Positions 36,109-44,711 of a DNA stretch of 64,000 bases are shown here, piece by piece. A program made the translations under genes and the position numbers. Position 1 is the first letter of the stretch. Each line of letters starts with the position of its first letter. This DNA comes from Candidatus Gastranaerophilales bacterium (GTDB taxonomy: Bacteria > Cyanobacteriota > Vampirovibrionia > Gastranaerophilales > Gastranaerophilaceae), in the NCBI GenBank assembly GCA_944325825.1, contig CALVBP010000004.1, forward strand, positions 29,431 to 93,430, given 5' to 3'. The notes beneath the pieces are model-generated. The model did no database searches, was not told the DNA's origin, and saw only the letters and a list, made by a program, of their open reading frames with translations.

Positions 36109-36990
36109 TTATTTCTTTTTTATAATAACCATTAAAACTGCAAAAAGAATTGTAATAATACCTACAATAATCCTTGGCGTAAGCTGTTCGTGGAAAACTA
36201 CAACACCGAAGAATATTGCGGTTAGAGGTTCAAGAGCTCCTAGGACAGCTGCGGCGGTTGAGCCGATAATTTTTATTGATATTGTCATTGCAATCAGAGA
36301 AACTATTGTAGGCAGAATAGAAAGAGCAAGAACATTTATCCAGAGATGAGGCTGGGTAATTATGAAAAGCTTTGTATTAAAAATTACGTTATAAATATAA
36401 ATACTTGAGCCAAAGAGCATAACATAGAATATGAGTTTTTTAGAATTAAGAGTTTTTAGGGCATGTATATTTTTAACTCCTACAATATAGATTGCATAAC
36501 TCAATGCAGATAAAAATACCATTAAAACACCGATTGGATTAAGCGTCCCTGCGGCATTTCCGTGATAAAGCAGAACGACACCGACAGTTGTTAAAAGCAG
36601 TGATATGACTGTTGAATACAAAAGTTTTTCCTTAAAAAATACAGTCATAATAAGAGCTACAAGAATCGGATATATAAAAAGAATTGTAGAAGCGATACCC
36701 GCATCCATATAGGTGTAGCTTTTGAACAGGGTTATGGAAGAAAAGGAAAAGATAAGCCCCATTATTATGAGAGGCAAGATTTCTTCTCTTGTGAGTTTAA
36801 AAGAATATTTTTTAATGAATTTAAGATATAACCAGAGGACAAGAGTAGCTATAATATATCTGTAAAAAAGAACAGAATTAACATCAACACCGGCAGAATA
36901 AAGAGGGAGTGCAAATAAGGGATTCATACCATAGCAGGCAGCTGCTATAGCTCCGTTTAAAGCCCCTATAAATCTAACTTTCATGTCCAT
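36109..36990 (-). CDS. EamA-family (DMT) transporter
   Basis: This 293-residue protein has about ten membrane segments in two EamA repeats: GALNGAIAAACYGMNPLFAL at the start and LMVFLSALSYAIYIVGVKNI in the second half, ending with VLGALEPLTAIFFGVVVFHE. Members export amino acids, sugars or metabolites. It stands 32 nt downstream of the acyltransferase cluster on the same strand, so it could act on a product of that cluster, but the family is too broad to say. The start could be the second ATG (36984). Confidence 0.85.
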   Translation of the reverse strand: MDMKVRFIGALNGAIAAACYGMNPLFALPLYSAGVDVNSVLFYRYIIATLVLWLYLKFIKKYSFKLTREEILPLIIMGLIFSFSSITLFKSYTYMDAGIASTILFIYPILVALIMTVFFKEKLLYSTVISLLLTTVGVVLLYHGNAAGTLNPIGVLMVFLSALSYAIYIVGVKNIHALKTLNSKKLIFYVMLFGSSIYIYNVIFNTKLFIITQPHLWINVLALSILPTIVSLIAMTISIKIIGSTAAAVLGALEPLTAIFFGVVVFHEQLTPRIIVGIITILFAVLMVIIKKK

Positions 36991-37022
36991 AATATCTGAT
37001 TAAACCAAATCATGGAAAAAAA

Positions 37023-37463
37023 TCAAGATGTAACAGGATTATTTTGATATTTAATTATTCTGGCAGGATTGCCTGCGCATACAGCATTAGCCGGTATGTC
37101 ATCTAATACTACCGAACCTGCACCAATTACGGAGTTGTCTCCGATATGGACATCTCCTACAATTATTGCACCTGCATAAATCTTTACGTTATTTCCTATG
37201 ACAGGAGCTTTGGCAATATTATCAGAGGTTCTTATTCCTATGGTGACATTTTGAAAAATAATACAATTTTTGCCGAATTTTGCGTCTTTTGAAATTACAA
37301 TACCAACGGGATGCGGGAATTGAGTTTTTAATTTTTTAAGTTCTTTCAAGTTTTCTATACAGCAGCAATCTTCCTGCTGGTTTATCAGCGGATTTTTAAA
37401 TGTTATTTTTAATCCGAAAAATTTGATTTTTATTCTTCCGTCCTCTTTTAAAATTTCAAACAT
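37023..37463 (-). CDS. Serine-acetyltransferase-like hexapeptide acyltransferase
   Basis: The 146-residue protein has a left-handed beta-helix of hexapeptide repeats (ISKDAKFGKNCIIFQNVTIG, then IGNNVKIYAGAIIVGDVHIG) and the GAGSVVLDDIPANAVCAGNPARII end of the CysE/SAT group, but lacks the long N-terminal helical domain of CysE. It is clearly paralogous to the C-terminal third of the GT8 fusion at 40956-42293: both share the order DCC-I, then FPHP-GIV, then IGNNVKIYAGA. It probably O-acetylates a sugar of the surface glycan. Confidence 0.82.
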   Translation of the reverse strand: MFEILKEDGRIKIKFFGLKITFKNPLINQQEDCCCIENLKELKKLKTQFPHPVGIVISKDAKFGKNCIIFQNVTIGIRTSDNIAKAPVIGNNVKIYAGAIIVGDVHIGDNSVIGAGSVVLDDIPANAVCAGNPARIIKYQNNPVTS

Positions 37464-37472
37464 AATCTTCCT

Positions 37473-38036
37473 TTATAAAATTTTATTTATATAAAACTTG
37501 CCTTCGGATTTTAATTTTTTAAAATGCTCAACATCTCTTTGGGCAAATACGTTAGCCGGATTACCTCCTACTATAGAATATGGCGGAATTTCTCCCCTGA
37601 CTACGGAGCCGGCTTGAACAATTACTCCTTCACCTAAATGAGTACCTGGCAGCAAGGTAACCCTTGAGCCTATCCAACAGAAATCTTCTATTATAACATC
37701 TTTAGAAATCTCAAGGTCTCCATAAGGGATTTTACTGCCTTTGTAGTCATGATTGCTTGTAAGAATAAGCAGCTCTGTGCCTATACGTGTGTAGCTGCCA
37801 ATTACTAAATTCCCGCTACCCTGTACAAAAATACCATTAATTGAAACATTGTCTCCAATAGTTGTTCGTTTTGAAATTAAAATATCTCTGCCACATCGAA
37901 AATTTTCTCCGACACTTTTAGCAGTTCTTTTAACATACAAGGTTCTGGAGATATTTCTCATCCTGTGACGGAGTTCTGCTCTAAATTTATTCGGAATAAA
38001 AGCTACAATTATTTCAACAATGAGTTTCCACAGCAT
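37473..38036 (-). CDS. Hexapeptide-repeat sugar O-acyltransferase
   Basis: This 187-residue acyltransferase of the WbbJ/maltose-acetyltransferase type has RTTIGDNVSINGIFVQGSGN, then LTSNHDYKGSKIPYGDL (catalytic His in SNHD), and GSRVTLLPGTHLGEGVIVQA with VVRGEIPPYSIVGGNPANV. Such enzymes acetylate sugars in O-antigen or capsule repeats. It lies between two related acyltransferase genes, with 9-11 nt gaps, so it is in their operon. Confidence 0.85.
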   Translation of the reverse strand: MLWKLIVEIIVAFIPNKFRAELRHRMRNISRTLYVKRTAKSVGENFRCGRDILISKRTTIGDNVSINGIFVQGSGNLVIGSYTRIGTELLILTSNHDYKGSKIPYGDLEISKDVIIEDFCWIGSRVTLLPGTHLGEGVIVQAGSVVRGEIPPYSIVGGNPANVFAQRDVEHFKKLKSEGKFYINKIL

Positions 38037-38047
38037 AAAGCCTCCTT

Positions 38048-38632
38048 TTATTTTTCCAGATATTTTTTATATTTATTAATTTTTACCCATTCCAAGGGCA
38101 GTTCATTTTTTGCCGGATAGGTTAATCCTTTTGTCACTAAGTTGTCATACAGATTTTTATCCCGCCAACCAATAATCTTAGCAGGATTCCCTCCGACTAT
38201 GGCACATTTCGGGACGGATTTTGTTACAACACTGCCCATAGCTACAATTGCTCCGTCGTCAATCCTTACCCCCGGACAGATAATTGATTTTATACCTATC
38301 CAGCAATTGTTTCCAATGGATATTTTTTGTAAAAAACTCTTGTTATCGAAAGGAATACGCATATTTGATTTGTAGTTGTGATTGCTTGTCAGGAAGAAAC
38401 ATCCTTCTCCGATTTTGGTGTTAAATCCTATTTCAATTCCGCCTTCGCAGCAGAGTCTGCTGCCGCCAATATAGACATTTCCGCCGAGTTTCAGGTTTTT
38501 AATTGATGAGATGTTACAATCCGGTTGAACAAAGTTCCCCGGAAACCAACCGTATTTGTAATGTAATTTCTTCCTCAAACTTCTAATCGGTACTAATTCG
38601 ATTAAATTTTTTCTAAATTTAGCTAAACTCAA
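38048..38632 (-). CDS. Hexapeptide-repeat sugar O-acyltransferase
   Basis: The 194-residue protein shares the plan of its downstream neighbour: NLKLGGNVYIGGSRLCCEGG, the active-site loop FLTSNHNYKSNMRIPFD, and VRIDDGAIVAMGSVVTKSVP ending in IVGGNPAKIIGW. Divergence between the two suggests different sugar positions as targets. It follows the GNAT/PIG-L gene by 19 nt on the same strand and belongs to the surface-glycan operon. Confidence 0.85.
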   Translation of the reverse strand: MSLAKFRKNLIELVPIRSLRKKLHYKYGWFPGNFVQPDCNISSIKNLKLGGNVYIGGSRLCCEGGIEIGFNTKIGEGCFFLTSNHNYKSNMRIPFDNKSFLQKISIGNNCWIGIKSIICPGVRIDDGAIVAMGSVVTKSVPKCAIVGGNPAKIIGWRDKNLYDNLVTKGLTYPAKNELPLEWVKINKYKKYLEK

Positions 38633-38651
38633 TTTAAGACTCCTATGTTTT

Positions 38652-40334
38652 TTAAAAATTATTTAAATATTTTCTGATATTTATTACGTGATAATTTTCG
38701 ACAAAATCACTTTGCAGATATTTTTTCATTGTTGGAATATCGTAAATATTAGCAATACGCCACTGACTTTTATACATTTTTATCATTTCACATTTTAAGT
38801 TGTATAAGGATTCTGTTTTAATTTCCGGAAGAAGAGAATTTGCCGGCTGGGGCAGATTACAATAACAAGTTGTGCCCTTTGCATGTATATTTCCCGGCCC
38901 TTTCATGTCGAATTCTGTATTTGGATTTTTCATATTCCGCCAAACTTCATAAAATACGATTTTGCAATTTTCATTTATTCCATTTTTATTAAGTATTTTT
39001 TTAAATAGCTTGTTGGTTATATAACGATGTTCATGGTGCCCGTCTTTCGGATGAGGTAAAAATATATAATCATACTTGGTTGTATCAAGCACTTTACAGT
39101 ATTCGTCAAAATGAGCATCCATCTGCTTATCCATTCGAGGGATTCCATACGTTTCATAAATCCATCGATTTTTAATTCCAAGTTTGTCCATTACGTTATA
39201 AAATTCATTTATTCTTATTTTAGAACGTTTTTTTGCGCCTAACGTTCCGTCTGAATGGGCAACACCGGAAGACCCCATACATATACAATCAAAATTACCC
39301 GAATATTTAATTACAAAAGCTCCGGAGCCGAGCATGTCATCATCAGGATGAGGCGCTACCAGTAGACAGCGAGTATTTTGCTGTATTTTTATAGGTAAAG
39401 GTTTTTCTTTTCTTCGTTTCTTTATTTTAATTCCAAAAATTCTGAAAATAGTAAATTCTTGATTTTGCCGAGCTGAAAAAAGAGCTCTGCCCAGTGATGC
39501 AAGAGATGTTATTTTGTATATGGTTCCGGTATAAGTATAATCATGTTTATTTGATATTTGCCTTTTGTATAAGTAATTTCCTCCTGCCAGGTAGAAATTT
39601 TTTATCTTATTATGAATCAGGTTTTTGATGGTAAAGTATGTAATTACAAGCCCTAAAGAATTTTTTGTATAGTTCTTATCATAACTGAAATTCTCATAGT
39701 ATACATCTCCGCCCTCAACTTCACTTATAAAAGATATAGCTGCAATCTGATTATCAAGATATAAAACATAAGCTTTGGTAATTTTATATTCATTTAAGTA
39801 TTGATTGACAGTATTTTTATAGATATGACCTATGGTTTCTTTTTTGAATCTAAAATATGTTTTAACAATTTCATCAGAAATATCAGTTCTGTCAAATGTT
39901 TTAAATTCGCATTTATAATTATTTTCAAGAAGCCGAAAATATCTTTTTATATGTTGTCTCGTTTTTGTCCCAAGAGATTCTAGATATTCTTCTTCTGTTT
40001 GCGGAAGCTGAATTGTCCAATGCTCTCCGGATTTTAGTCCTTTGTAATTATTAAAAGAGTGCCTTATTTTAATATAATCAATCGATTTAAAATTTTTGTA
40101 TACAAAATCAATTAACTCATTAAAAACAATTTGCGGCATTTCCACAAGATAAACTCCGATATAACAAGTATCTCCATCAAGATGTAAAGGTACATAGATA
40201 GTTTTATCGTGTGTTGTAATTTCACATAGTTCAAAGTTCTTATCAAACAATACATCAAAGCGATTGTATAAAAAATTTGGTACTACTTTTTTTATCAGTT
40301 CATATTTATTCTTCTCATCAATTAAGCTAATCAT
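38652..40334 (-). CDS. Fusion of a GNAT/FemAB-like acyltransferase and a PIG-L deacetylase
   Basis: Residues 1-300 form a GNAT domain of the CelD/FemAB-like kind (LPQTEEEYLESLGTKTRQHI, then AYVLYLDNQIAAISFISEVE and FYLAGGNYLYKRQISNKHD). From about 322 comes a PIG-L/LmbE N-acetyl-sugar deacetylase with the zinc motif APHPDDDMLGSG (H329, D331, D332) and late HPKDGHHEHRYI. The two activities fit removal of an acetyl from a sugar and its replacement with another acyl or aminoacyl group, giving a modified amino sugar. That coupling is inference. It overlaps the preceding small gene by 8 nt. Confidence 0.8.
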   Translation of the reverse strand: MISLIDEKNKYELIKKVVPNFLYNRFDVLFDKNFELCEITTHDKTIYVPLHLDGDTCYIGVYLVEMPQIVFNELIDFVYKNFKSIDYIKIRHSFNNYKGLKSGEHWTIQLPQTEEEYLESLGTKTRQHIKRYFRLLENNYKCEFKTFDRTDISDEIVKTYFRFKKETIGHIYKNTVNQYLNEYKITKAYVLYLDNQIAAISFISEVEGGDVYYENFSYDKNYTKNSLGLVITYFTIKNLIHNKIKNFYLAGGNYLYKRQISNKHDYTYTGTIYKITSLASLGRALFSARQNQEFTIFRIFGIKIKKRRKEKPLPIKIQQNTRCLLVAPHPDDDMLGSGAFVIKYSGNFDCICMGSSGVAHSDGTLGAKKRSKIRINEFYNVMDKLGIKNRWIYETYGIPRMDKQMDAHFDEYCKVLDTTKYDYIFLPHPKDGHHEHRYITNKLFKKILNKNGINENCKIVFYEVWRNMKNPNTEFDMKGPGNIHAKGTTCYCNLPQPANSLLPEIKTESLYNLKCEMIKMYKSQWRIANIYDIPTMKKYLQSDFVENYHVINIRKYLNNF

Positions 40335-40704
40335 CTTTTTTACCTATTTCTATAAGGGCATAATTATCTTCTTTAAAGCTTGATATTTCAGGATATCTTT
40401 CAATATCAAGATAAAAAGCATTTTTACAGCATTTAGCCAATAATATATTGCAAAGGTCTAAAATCTCCGCCGTTTTTAATTCTTTAGGAATATCAAAGAA
40501 AAAAACCTCATGTTCCTCCATCCCGAAGACTTCATTATATATATATTGTTTATCTTTTAATGAGAGTCCTTCACAAAGAATCCTAAAATAATATTCTTTA
40601 TCAACACCGGAAGAATTTATTATGCCGGCTATAATGCATTTACTTCTTTTAATATGTTTTTTTCGGATTCTCAAAACCACATTTATTACATCCAATACAG
40701 ACAA
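40327..40704 (-). CDS. Small hypothetical protein of the glycan cluster
   Basis: This 125-residue protein begins MSVLDVINVVLRIRKKHIKR and has a mixed alpha/beta pattern with several cysteines (LCEGLSLKDKQ, LCNILLAKCCKNAFYLDIER). It has no signal peptide or membrane segment, and I recognise no family. It overlaps the GNAT/PIG-L gene by 8 nt, so the two are translationally coupled, and may assist that enzyme. A repeat element lies just upstream and separates it from the glycosyltransferase genes. Confidence 0.5.
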   Translation of the reverse strand: MSVLDVINVVLRIRKKHIKRSKCIIAGIINSSGVDKEYYFRILCEGLSLKDKQYIYNEVFGMEEHEVFFFDIPKELKTAEILDLCNILLAKCCKNAFYLDIERYPEISSFKEDNYALIEIGKKDD

Positions 40705-40748
40705 AAGATTACCTCGCTTCCGAATTTAAATATCTTTTCATAAATTCT

Positions 40749-40995
40749 TGCAACACAATTAGCATTGTGTTGCAGGAATACTCCGAATACTTGCAGGCAC
40801 TGTGCTGCATTTTTTGTACAAATTTTCCGGCAGGTCTGCGGTATTTGTTTCTCAAACACGCTTCCGGCTTCGCCTCTCGCTATCGTTTCGTAACAAATAC
40901 CGCTTCCGCCGGTTATTAAATTTTCTTTTTCTATATTGCTGATAATTCGCTCCTTTTATTTACCCCTGCAACACAATGCTAATTCTGTTGCATTA
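40749..40995. repeat. Palindrome-bounded intergenic element, copy A
   Basis: Both ends are palindromes built on TGCAACACAAT (40750-40775 and 40967-40993). The centre carries CTCAAACACGCT, then CCGGCTTCGCCTC, then CGCTATCGTTTCG. A related element lies at 44294-44533 in the same orientation. The right palindrome supplies the last residues (NATELALCCRGK) of the gene ending at 40956. No coding sequence is seen inside it. Confidence 0.75.
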
Positions 40996-42293
40996 ATTAC
41001 TTTTATCTCATTTCCGACAACTTTAGAATTCGGAGGAATACTTTTTAAAACCATGGAATTTGCTCCTATTATGCAGTTGTCGCCGATTGTAATATTCCCT
41101 GCAATAACTGCTCCGGCATAAATCTTAACATTGTTGCCTATGCGTGGAGCTTCTTGTTTAGTTAAACCGTTTTTCTTTCCAATGGTTACATTTTGATAAA
41201 TTACACAGTTCTTACCTATTTTGACATCTTTTGCTATAACTATTCCGATAGGATGAGGAAAGATTGTCCCGAGTTTTTTTAATTCACGCAGATTATGAAT
41301 ACTGCAGCAGTCCTCCAGTTGATTTATAAACGGATTTTGAAATTTTATTCTTAATCCTAAAATATTGAAATTTATATGATTATCTTCCTTGTAAATTAAG
41401 AAAAGCGGTTCTTTACTAAAAAACTTTTTCCTTAAGTCTCTAATGCTATATTTAACAAGTTCTTTGGGCAGTTCTTTAACAGCCCTATTATAATAAATCG
41501 GCATTCTTTTGCGGCGCCATGGTTTACCCAGTCTGCCCGCATAGTGAATTATTGCCGGATGAGAAATTGCCCCGAGCACCTCTTCTTCTGTATAAACTTT
41601 CTTTAAAAAGCCATAATCATTTTCATCTCTAAAATCAGGAGCTTCATATAAGGCTTCCAGAACACAGTATTTCAATGGTAAAGGTAAAATCTTGTCACAG
41701 GCTATGTTTAAAACATCCAGGTCATAAAATCTCAACCTATTTTTAAATTCTAAGGCGGTATTCAATAACTTTTGAAAAGTTTTTTCTTCCCGCATCTTTT
41801 TGCAATTTATAAGCATTAATCCTGACCAGAAAATATAAGCATTTTTATTTTCTTCAAAATATTTATGTCCGACAGCTTCCGGAGAATTGGTTTCCGCTCT
41901 TACACCGCCCCAGTCATAACCTTCAATATTTGTGTTATACAATTCTGTAAGGTCTTCTTTAAAAAATACGTCCACATCTGAGTAAATAACTTTATCGTAT
42001 TTGCCGAGAATTTCCGGAATAATCATTCTGTAATAAACAATTTCCGTCCAGCTCTTGTTATTGGTTTTAACTCCTGTGAAAACTTTTTTAGATATATGGT
42101 GAAAAGTTAAAGAATGTTTGTTTCCGGTAAGTTTATGAAAAGCTCCTTGATATTTTTCTTTAATGCCATTGTGTAATATATGGATATCATAAATTGTATC
42201 CGCCTTTGCAGAATCAATAAGACTTTTAATTGCAGCAGCCGCACCCAGTATAATTCTGTTATCAAAAGTAAAGACTATCGGAATTTTACTCAT
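40956..42293 (-). CDS. GT8 glycosyltransferase fused to a serine-acetyltransferase-like domain
   Basis: Residues 1-290 are a family 8 glycosyltransferase (PIVFTFDNRIILGAAAAIKS; metal-binding DVDVFF; ALEYKNR-type helix; IIHYAGRLGKPW), like LPS galactosyl/glucosyltransferases. From about 305 follows a hexapeptide acetyltransferase (FPHPIGIVIAKDVKIGKNCV, IGNNVKIYAGAVIAGNITIG) nearly the same as the free protein at 37023-37463. One chain may thus add and acetylate a sugar. It overlaps the upstream GT gene by 8 nt. Its last 12 codons lie inside a repeat palindrome. Confidence 0.83.
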   Translation of the reverse strand: MSKIPIVFTFDNRIILGAAAAIKSLIDSAKADTIYDIHILHNGIKEKYQGAFHKLTGNKHSLTFHHISKKVFTGVKTNNKSWTEIVYYRMIIPEILGKYDKVIYSDVDVFFKEDLTELYNTNIEGYDWGGVRAETNSPEAVGHKYFEENKNAYIFWSGLMLINCKKMREEKTFQKLLNTALEFKNRLRFYDLDVLNIACDKILPLPLKYCVLEALYEAPDFRDENDYGFLKKVYTEEEVLGAISHPAIIHYAGRLGKPWRRKRMPIYYNRAVKELPKELVKYSIRDLRKKFFSKEPLFLIYKEDNHINFNILGLRIKFQNPFINQLEDCCSIHNLRELKKLGTIFPHPIGIVIAKDVKIGKNCVIYQNVTIGKKNGLTKQEAPRIGNNVKIYAGAVIAGNITIGDNCIIGANSMVLKSIPPNSKVVGNEIKVINATELALCCRGK

Positions 42294-44292
42294 TTTTACC
42301 TCCTGATTGCGATAAAATCAATTTATAGAGGTTATTTTTTGAGCTTTCATATAAATCCGATGAATATTTTTTTAATGATTCTTGCATAGACAAATATTTA
42401 TCCTGCGGAAGTAAAATGGCTTTTTTCATAGCTTCGGCAAATTCATCAGGAGTTGAATATAAAATAGAGTTAGTTTCATCAAATCCGTTAATAGGCCCGA
42501 AACTCTCCGTAATAATACAGGGTTTGCAAAAACCGTAAACAAGTTGAAAATTACCGCTGGTGCCGCTTGTTCTATACCTTATGTGTGCCGGGTTTTCAGG
42601 TTCATAAGATGTAAGGAGAAAATCTGCTTTTTCAAGTTCCGTATACATATCTTTAAAATCAAGATGTCCTTTTATATCAAAATATTTTTTAAGTCTGTCA
42701 GGAATATTTTTTAAAGAGCCTTTGCCGATAACTGTTATTTTAAAATTAGTAATACCGTGCTCTGCTAATGTTTTTACAGCATTGATAATTGTGTTGCAGT
42801 TTTTCTTTCCGGCACGTATTGCGCCGATTGTAATGAAATTGATTTTATTCTCATTTTTAGGTGTAATATTTATATTCCCGAAATAGTGCGGATTGACTAC
42901 TACGGATTTTGCGTTTTTGTAATCCAGTTTTCTTAATGTAATAAAATCTTCTTCCCAGAGATTTTTATCGCAGGCATGCTGCGCTTCATGTTCTACAAAG
43001 AATATTTTTCTAAAATCTGCATTATCTGAAAAAATTTCATAACTTTTTCCGTATTTTTCTTTTCGGATTTTTCCGGCTGTTGTAACCAAAACACCTTTAA
43101 CATCAGACAAGTCAGATTTCCGAAAATATTTTCTGATTTCTCTCTGGCTCATATTATTATAAGAAATATTTTCAATATCAAATCTTGAAAATAAACCTTC
43201 CTTAAATCTTTTGGGTTCGGCTAAAACGGAAACATGATAACCTAAATCTAGAAGATATTTCGCAAAGCCCGGAAGAACTTCTGCATGGCTTTTGCTGCAA
43301 GGTTCCCAGAGTAAAAATGTATTTGATTTTATGACCGGAGTTTTAATTTCAAAGAATGGCTTAAAATATGAATAATATAGTGCTTTATAAAATTTTGGTC
43401 TAAGAAAAAACAACGGACGATATTTAAGATATTCAATTATTGAATCTTTTTGATTATCAACTGTCCAGTGTCTGTATTCTTCTTCACTTAACTTCCAGGG
43501 AGTACATTGCAAATATCTAAAATAATAATCTTTATGCGGGCTAAATGATGCATAATGCCATGGTTTTCTCTTTGCTACAAAATGGATAATTTTAGGATTT
43601 TTTGTAAAATTTGAACGGTTTGTAAAATTGCTGGACTGCACATTCCATTCAGCAGGCAAAAGTTTTACCCGTCCTTTTAAAACCTCGTTGATTATTTCCT
43701 GATCGCCATTTGTTATTGTATTAATATTGTTTAGAGTGTATTCAAAGAAATCTCGTTCAACATTCTCTTTGCGAATCTTTTCCAGGTCTATCAATAAAAC
43801 ACCTGAATTAATATATTGTGGATTTTCTTTGACTTTCTTTTTCTTTATATCACTAACCCCTGCAATAATATATTCTCCTAAATCCGTATTAAACAAACAA
43901 GCCAGACTGTCATTTACTATAACATCACAATCAAGGTAAATAATTTTGTTAACATAAGGAAGTAAACTCCCTAATTTCAGACGATAGTATGCAGCGATTG
44001 ATAAATAGGAATGAGTTTTAACATTTGTATAATCAACGAACAAATCGTTATCTATATGAACAAATTCTATTTCACATTTTTTTAGCGATTTTAAAGAATT
44101 TATTTCAGCTTTATTTTTATCAGAAATGCCTCCATCAAGAAGATAGAAACAAATTTCATCTTCAGCGGTTGCATTTTTCAAAATTGACGCAATAACAACA
44201 CCTGCATATTTTGCATAATTATTATCACAAGATAGGCAAATATTTATCCTTTTATCTTCCATTTTATCAATCTTTTTAATACTTTTAACCAT
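42286..44292 (-). CDS. Two-domain glycosyltransferase, GT8 plus GT4
   Basis: The 668-residue protein has an N-terminal GT8 domain (INICLSCDNNYAKYAGVVIA, metal site IIYLDCDVIVND, HFVAKRKPWHY) and a C-terminal GT4-like domain from about 325 (FLLWEPCSKSHAEVLPGFA, INFITIGAIRAGKKN, TVIGKGSL, SFGPINGFDETN). It could add two sugars in succession to a surface glycan. The ATG at 44292 directly abuts a repeat palindrome; the ATG at 44262 (MEDKRINI) is a possible alternative. It overlaps the downstream GT8 fusion by 8 nt and begins the operon. Confidence 0.83.
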   Translation of the reverse strand: MVKSIKKIDKMEDKRINICLSCDNNYAKYAGVVIASILKNATAEDEICFYLLDGGISDKNKAEINSLKSLKKCEIEFVHIDNDLFVDYTNVKTHSYLSIAAYYRLKLGSLLPYVNKIIYLDCDVIVNDSLACLFNTDLGEYIIAGVSDIKKKKVKENPQYINSGVLLIDLEKIRKENVERDFFEYTLNNINTITNGDQEIINEVLKGRVKLLPAEWNVQSSNFTNRSNFTKNPKIIHFVAKRKPWHYASFSPHKDYYFRYLQCTPWKLSEEEYRHWTVDNQKDSIIEYLKYRPLFFLRPKFYKALYYSYFKPFFEIKTPVIKSNTFLLWEPCSKSHAEVLPGFAKYLLDLGYHVSVLAEPKRFKEGLFSRFDIENISYNNMSQREIRKYFRKSDLSDVKGVLVTTAGKIRKEKYGKSYEIFSDNADFRKIFFVEHEAQHACDKNLWEEDFITLRKLDYKNAKSVVVNPHYFGNINITPKNENKINFITIGAIRAGKKNCNTIINAVKTLAEHGITNFKITVIGKGSLKNIPDRLKKYFDIKGHLDFKDMYTELEKADFLLTSYEPENPAHIRYRTSGTSGNFQLVYGFCKPCIITESFGPINGFDETNSILYSTPDEFAEAMKKAILLPQDKYLSMQESLKKYSSDLYESSKNNLYKLILSQSGGKNE

Positions 44293-44293
44293 T

Positions 44294-44533
44294 CCTGCAA
44301 CACAATTAGTATTGTGTTGTTCTTTAGGTATAATATCACACTATATTTGGTTTGTACAGCATATAGATACGATTCGGCCGGTCGGGGATATTTTCCCCCT
44401 CAAACACGCTCCCGGCTTCGCCTCCCGCTATCGTTTCGGGGAAAAACACCCCTCCGCCTCATCCACCCCTAAAACCTTTGCTCCGAACCCATTCCATTTA
44501 CCCCTGCAACACAATACTAATTGTGTTGCAGGA
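44294..44533. repeat. Palindrome-bounded intergenic element, copy B
   Basis: This is a second copy of the element at 40749-40995: end palindromes TGCAACACAAT-x-ATTGTGTTG (44296-44319) and TGCAACACAAT/ATTGTGTTGCA (44505-44531), with the same central motifs CTCAAACACGCT, CCGGCTTCGCCTC and CGCTATCGTTTCG. The two copies point the same way and enclose the two GT8 genes. Confidence 0.75.
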
Positions 44534-44544
44534 ATTACCGACAT

Positions 44545-44577
44545 AAAGAGGAGAGATTGAATAACCTCTCCTCTTTT
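44545..44577. terminator. Hairpin between tRNA-Phe and the glycan operon
   Basis: AAAGAGGAGAG and CTCTCCTCTTT form an 11-bp stem around TTGAATAAC. It lies downstream of tRNA-Phe on the minus strand and probably ends that transcript. Confidence 0.7.
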
Positions 44578-44587
44578 CAAAAAAATA

Positions 44588-44660
44588 TGCCGCAACTCGG
44601 AATTGAACCAAGGACACAGGGATTTTCAGTCCCTTGCTCTACCAACTGAGCTATTGCGGC
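44588..44660 (-). tRNA. tRNA-Phe (anticodon GAA)
   Basis: On the minus strand it starts GCCGCAATAGCTCAGTTGG and ends TTGCGGCA. The anticodon stem AGGGA/TCCCT carries CTGAAAA, anticodon GAA. The T arm is GGTTCAATTCC. CCA is not encoded, unlike tRNA-Glu at 30642-30717. Confidence 0.95.
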
Positions 44661-44711
44661 ATATTTTCTTGTCTTTTATTATTCTATCTGCTGATTTTTT
44701 TTTATCAAGTC

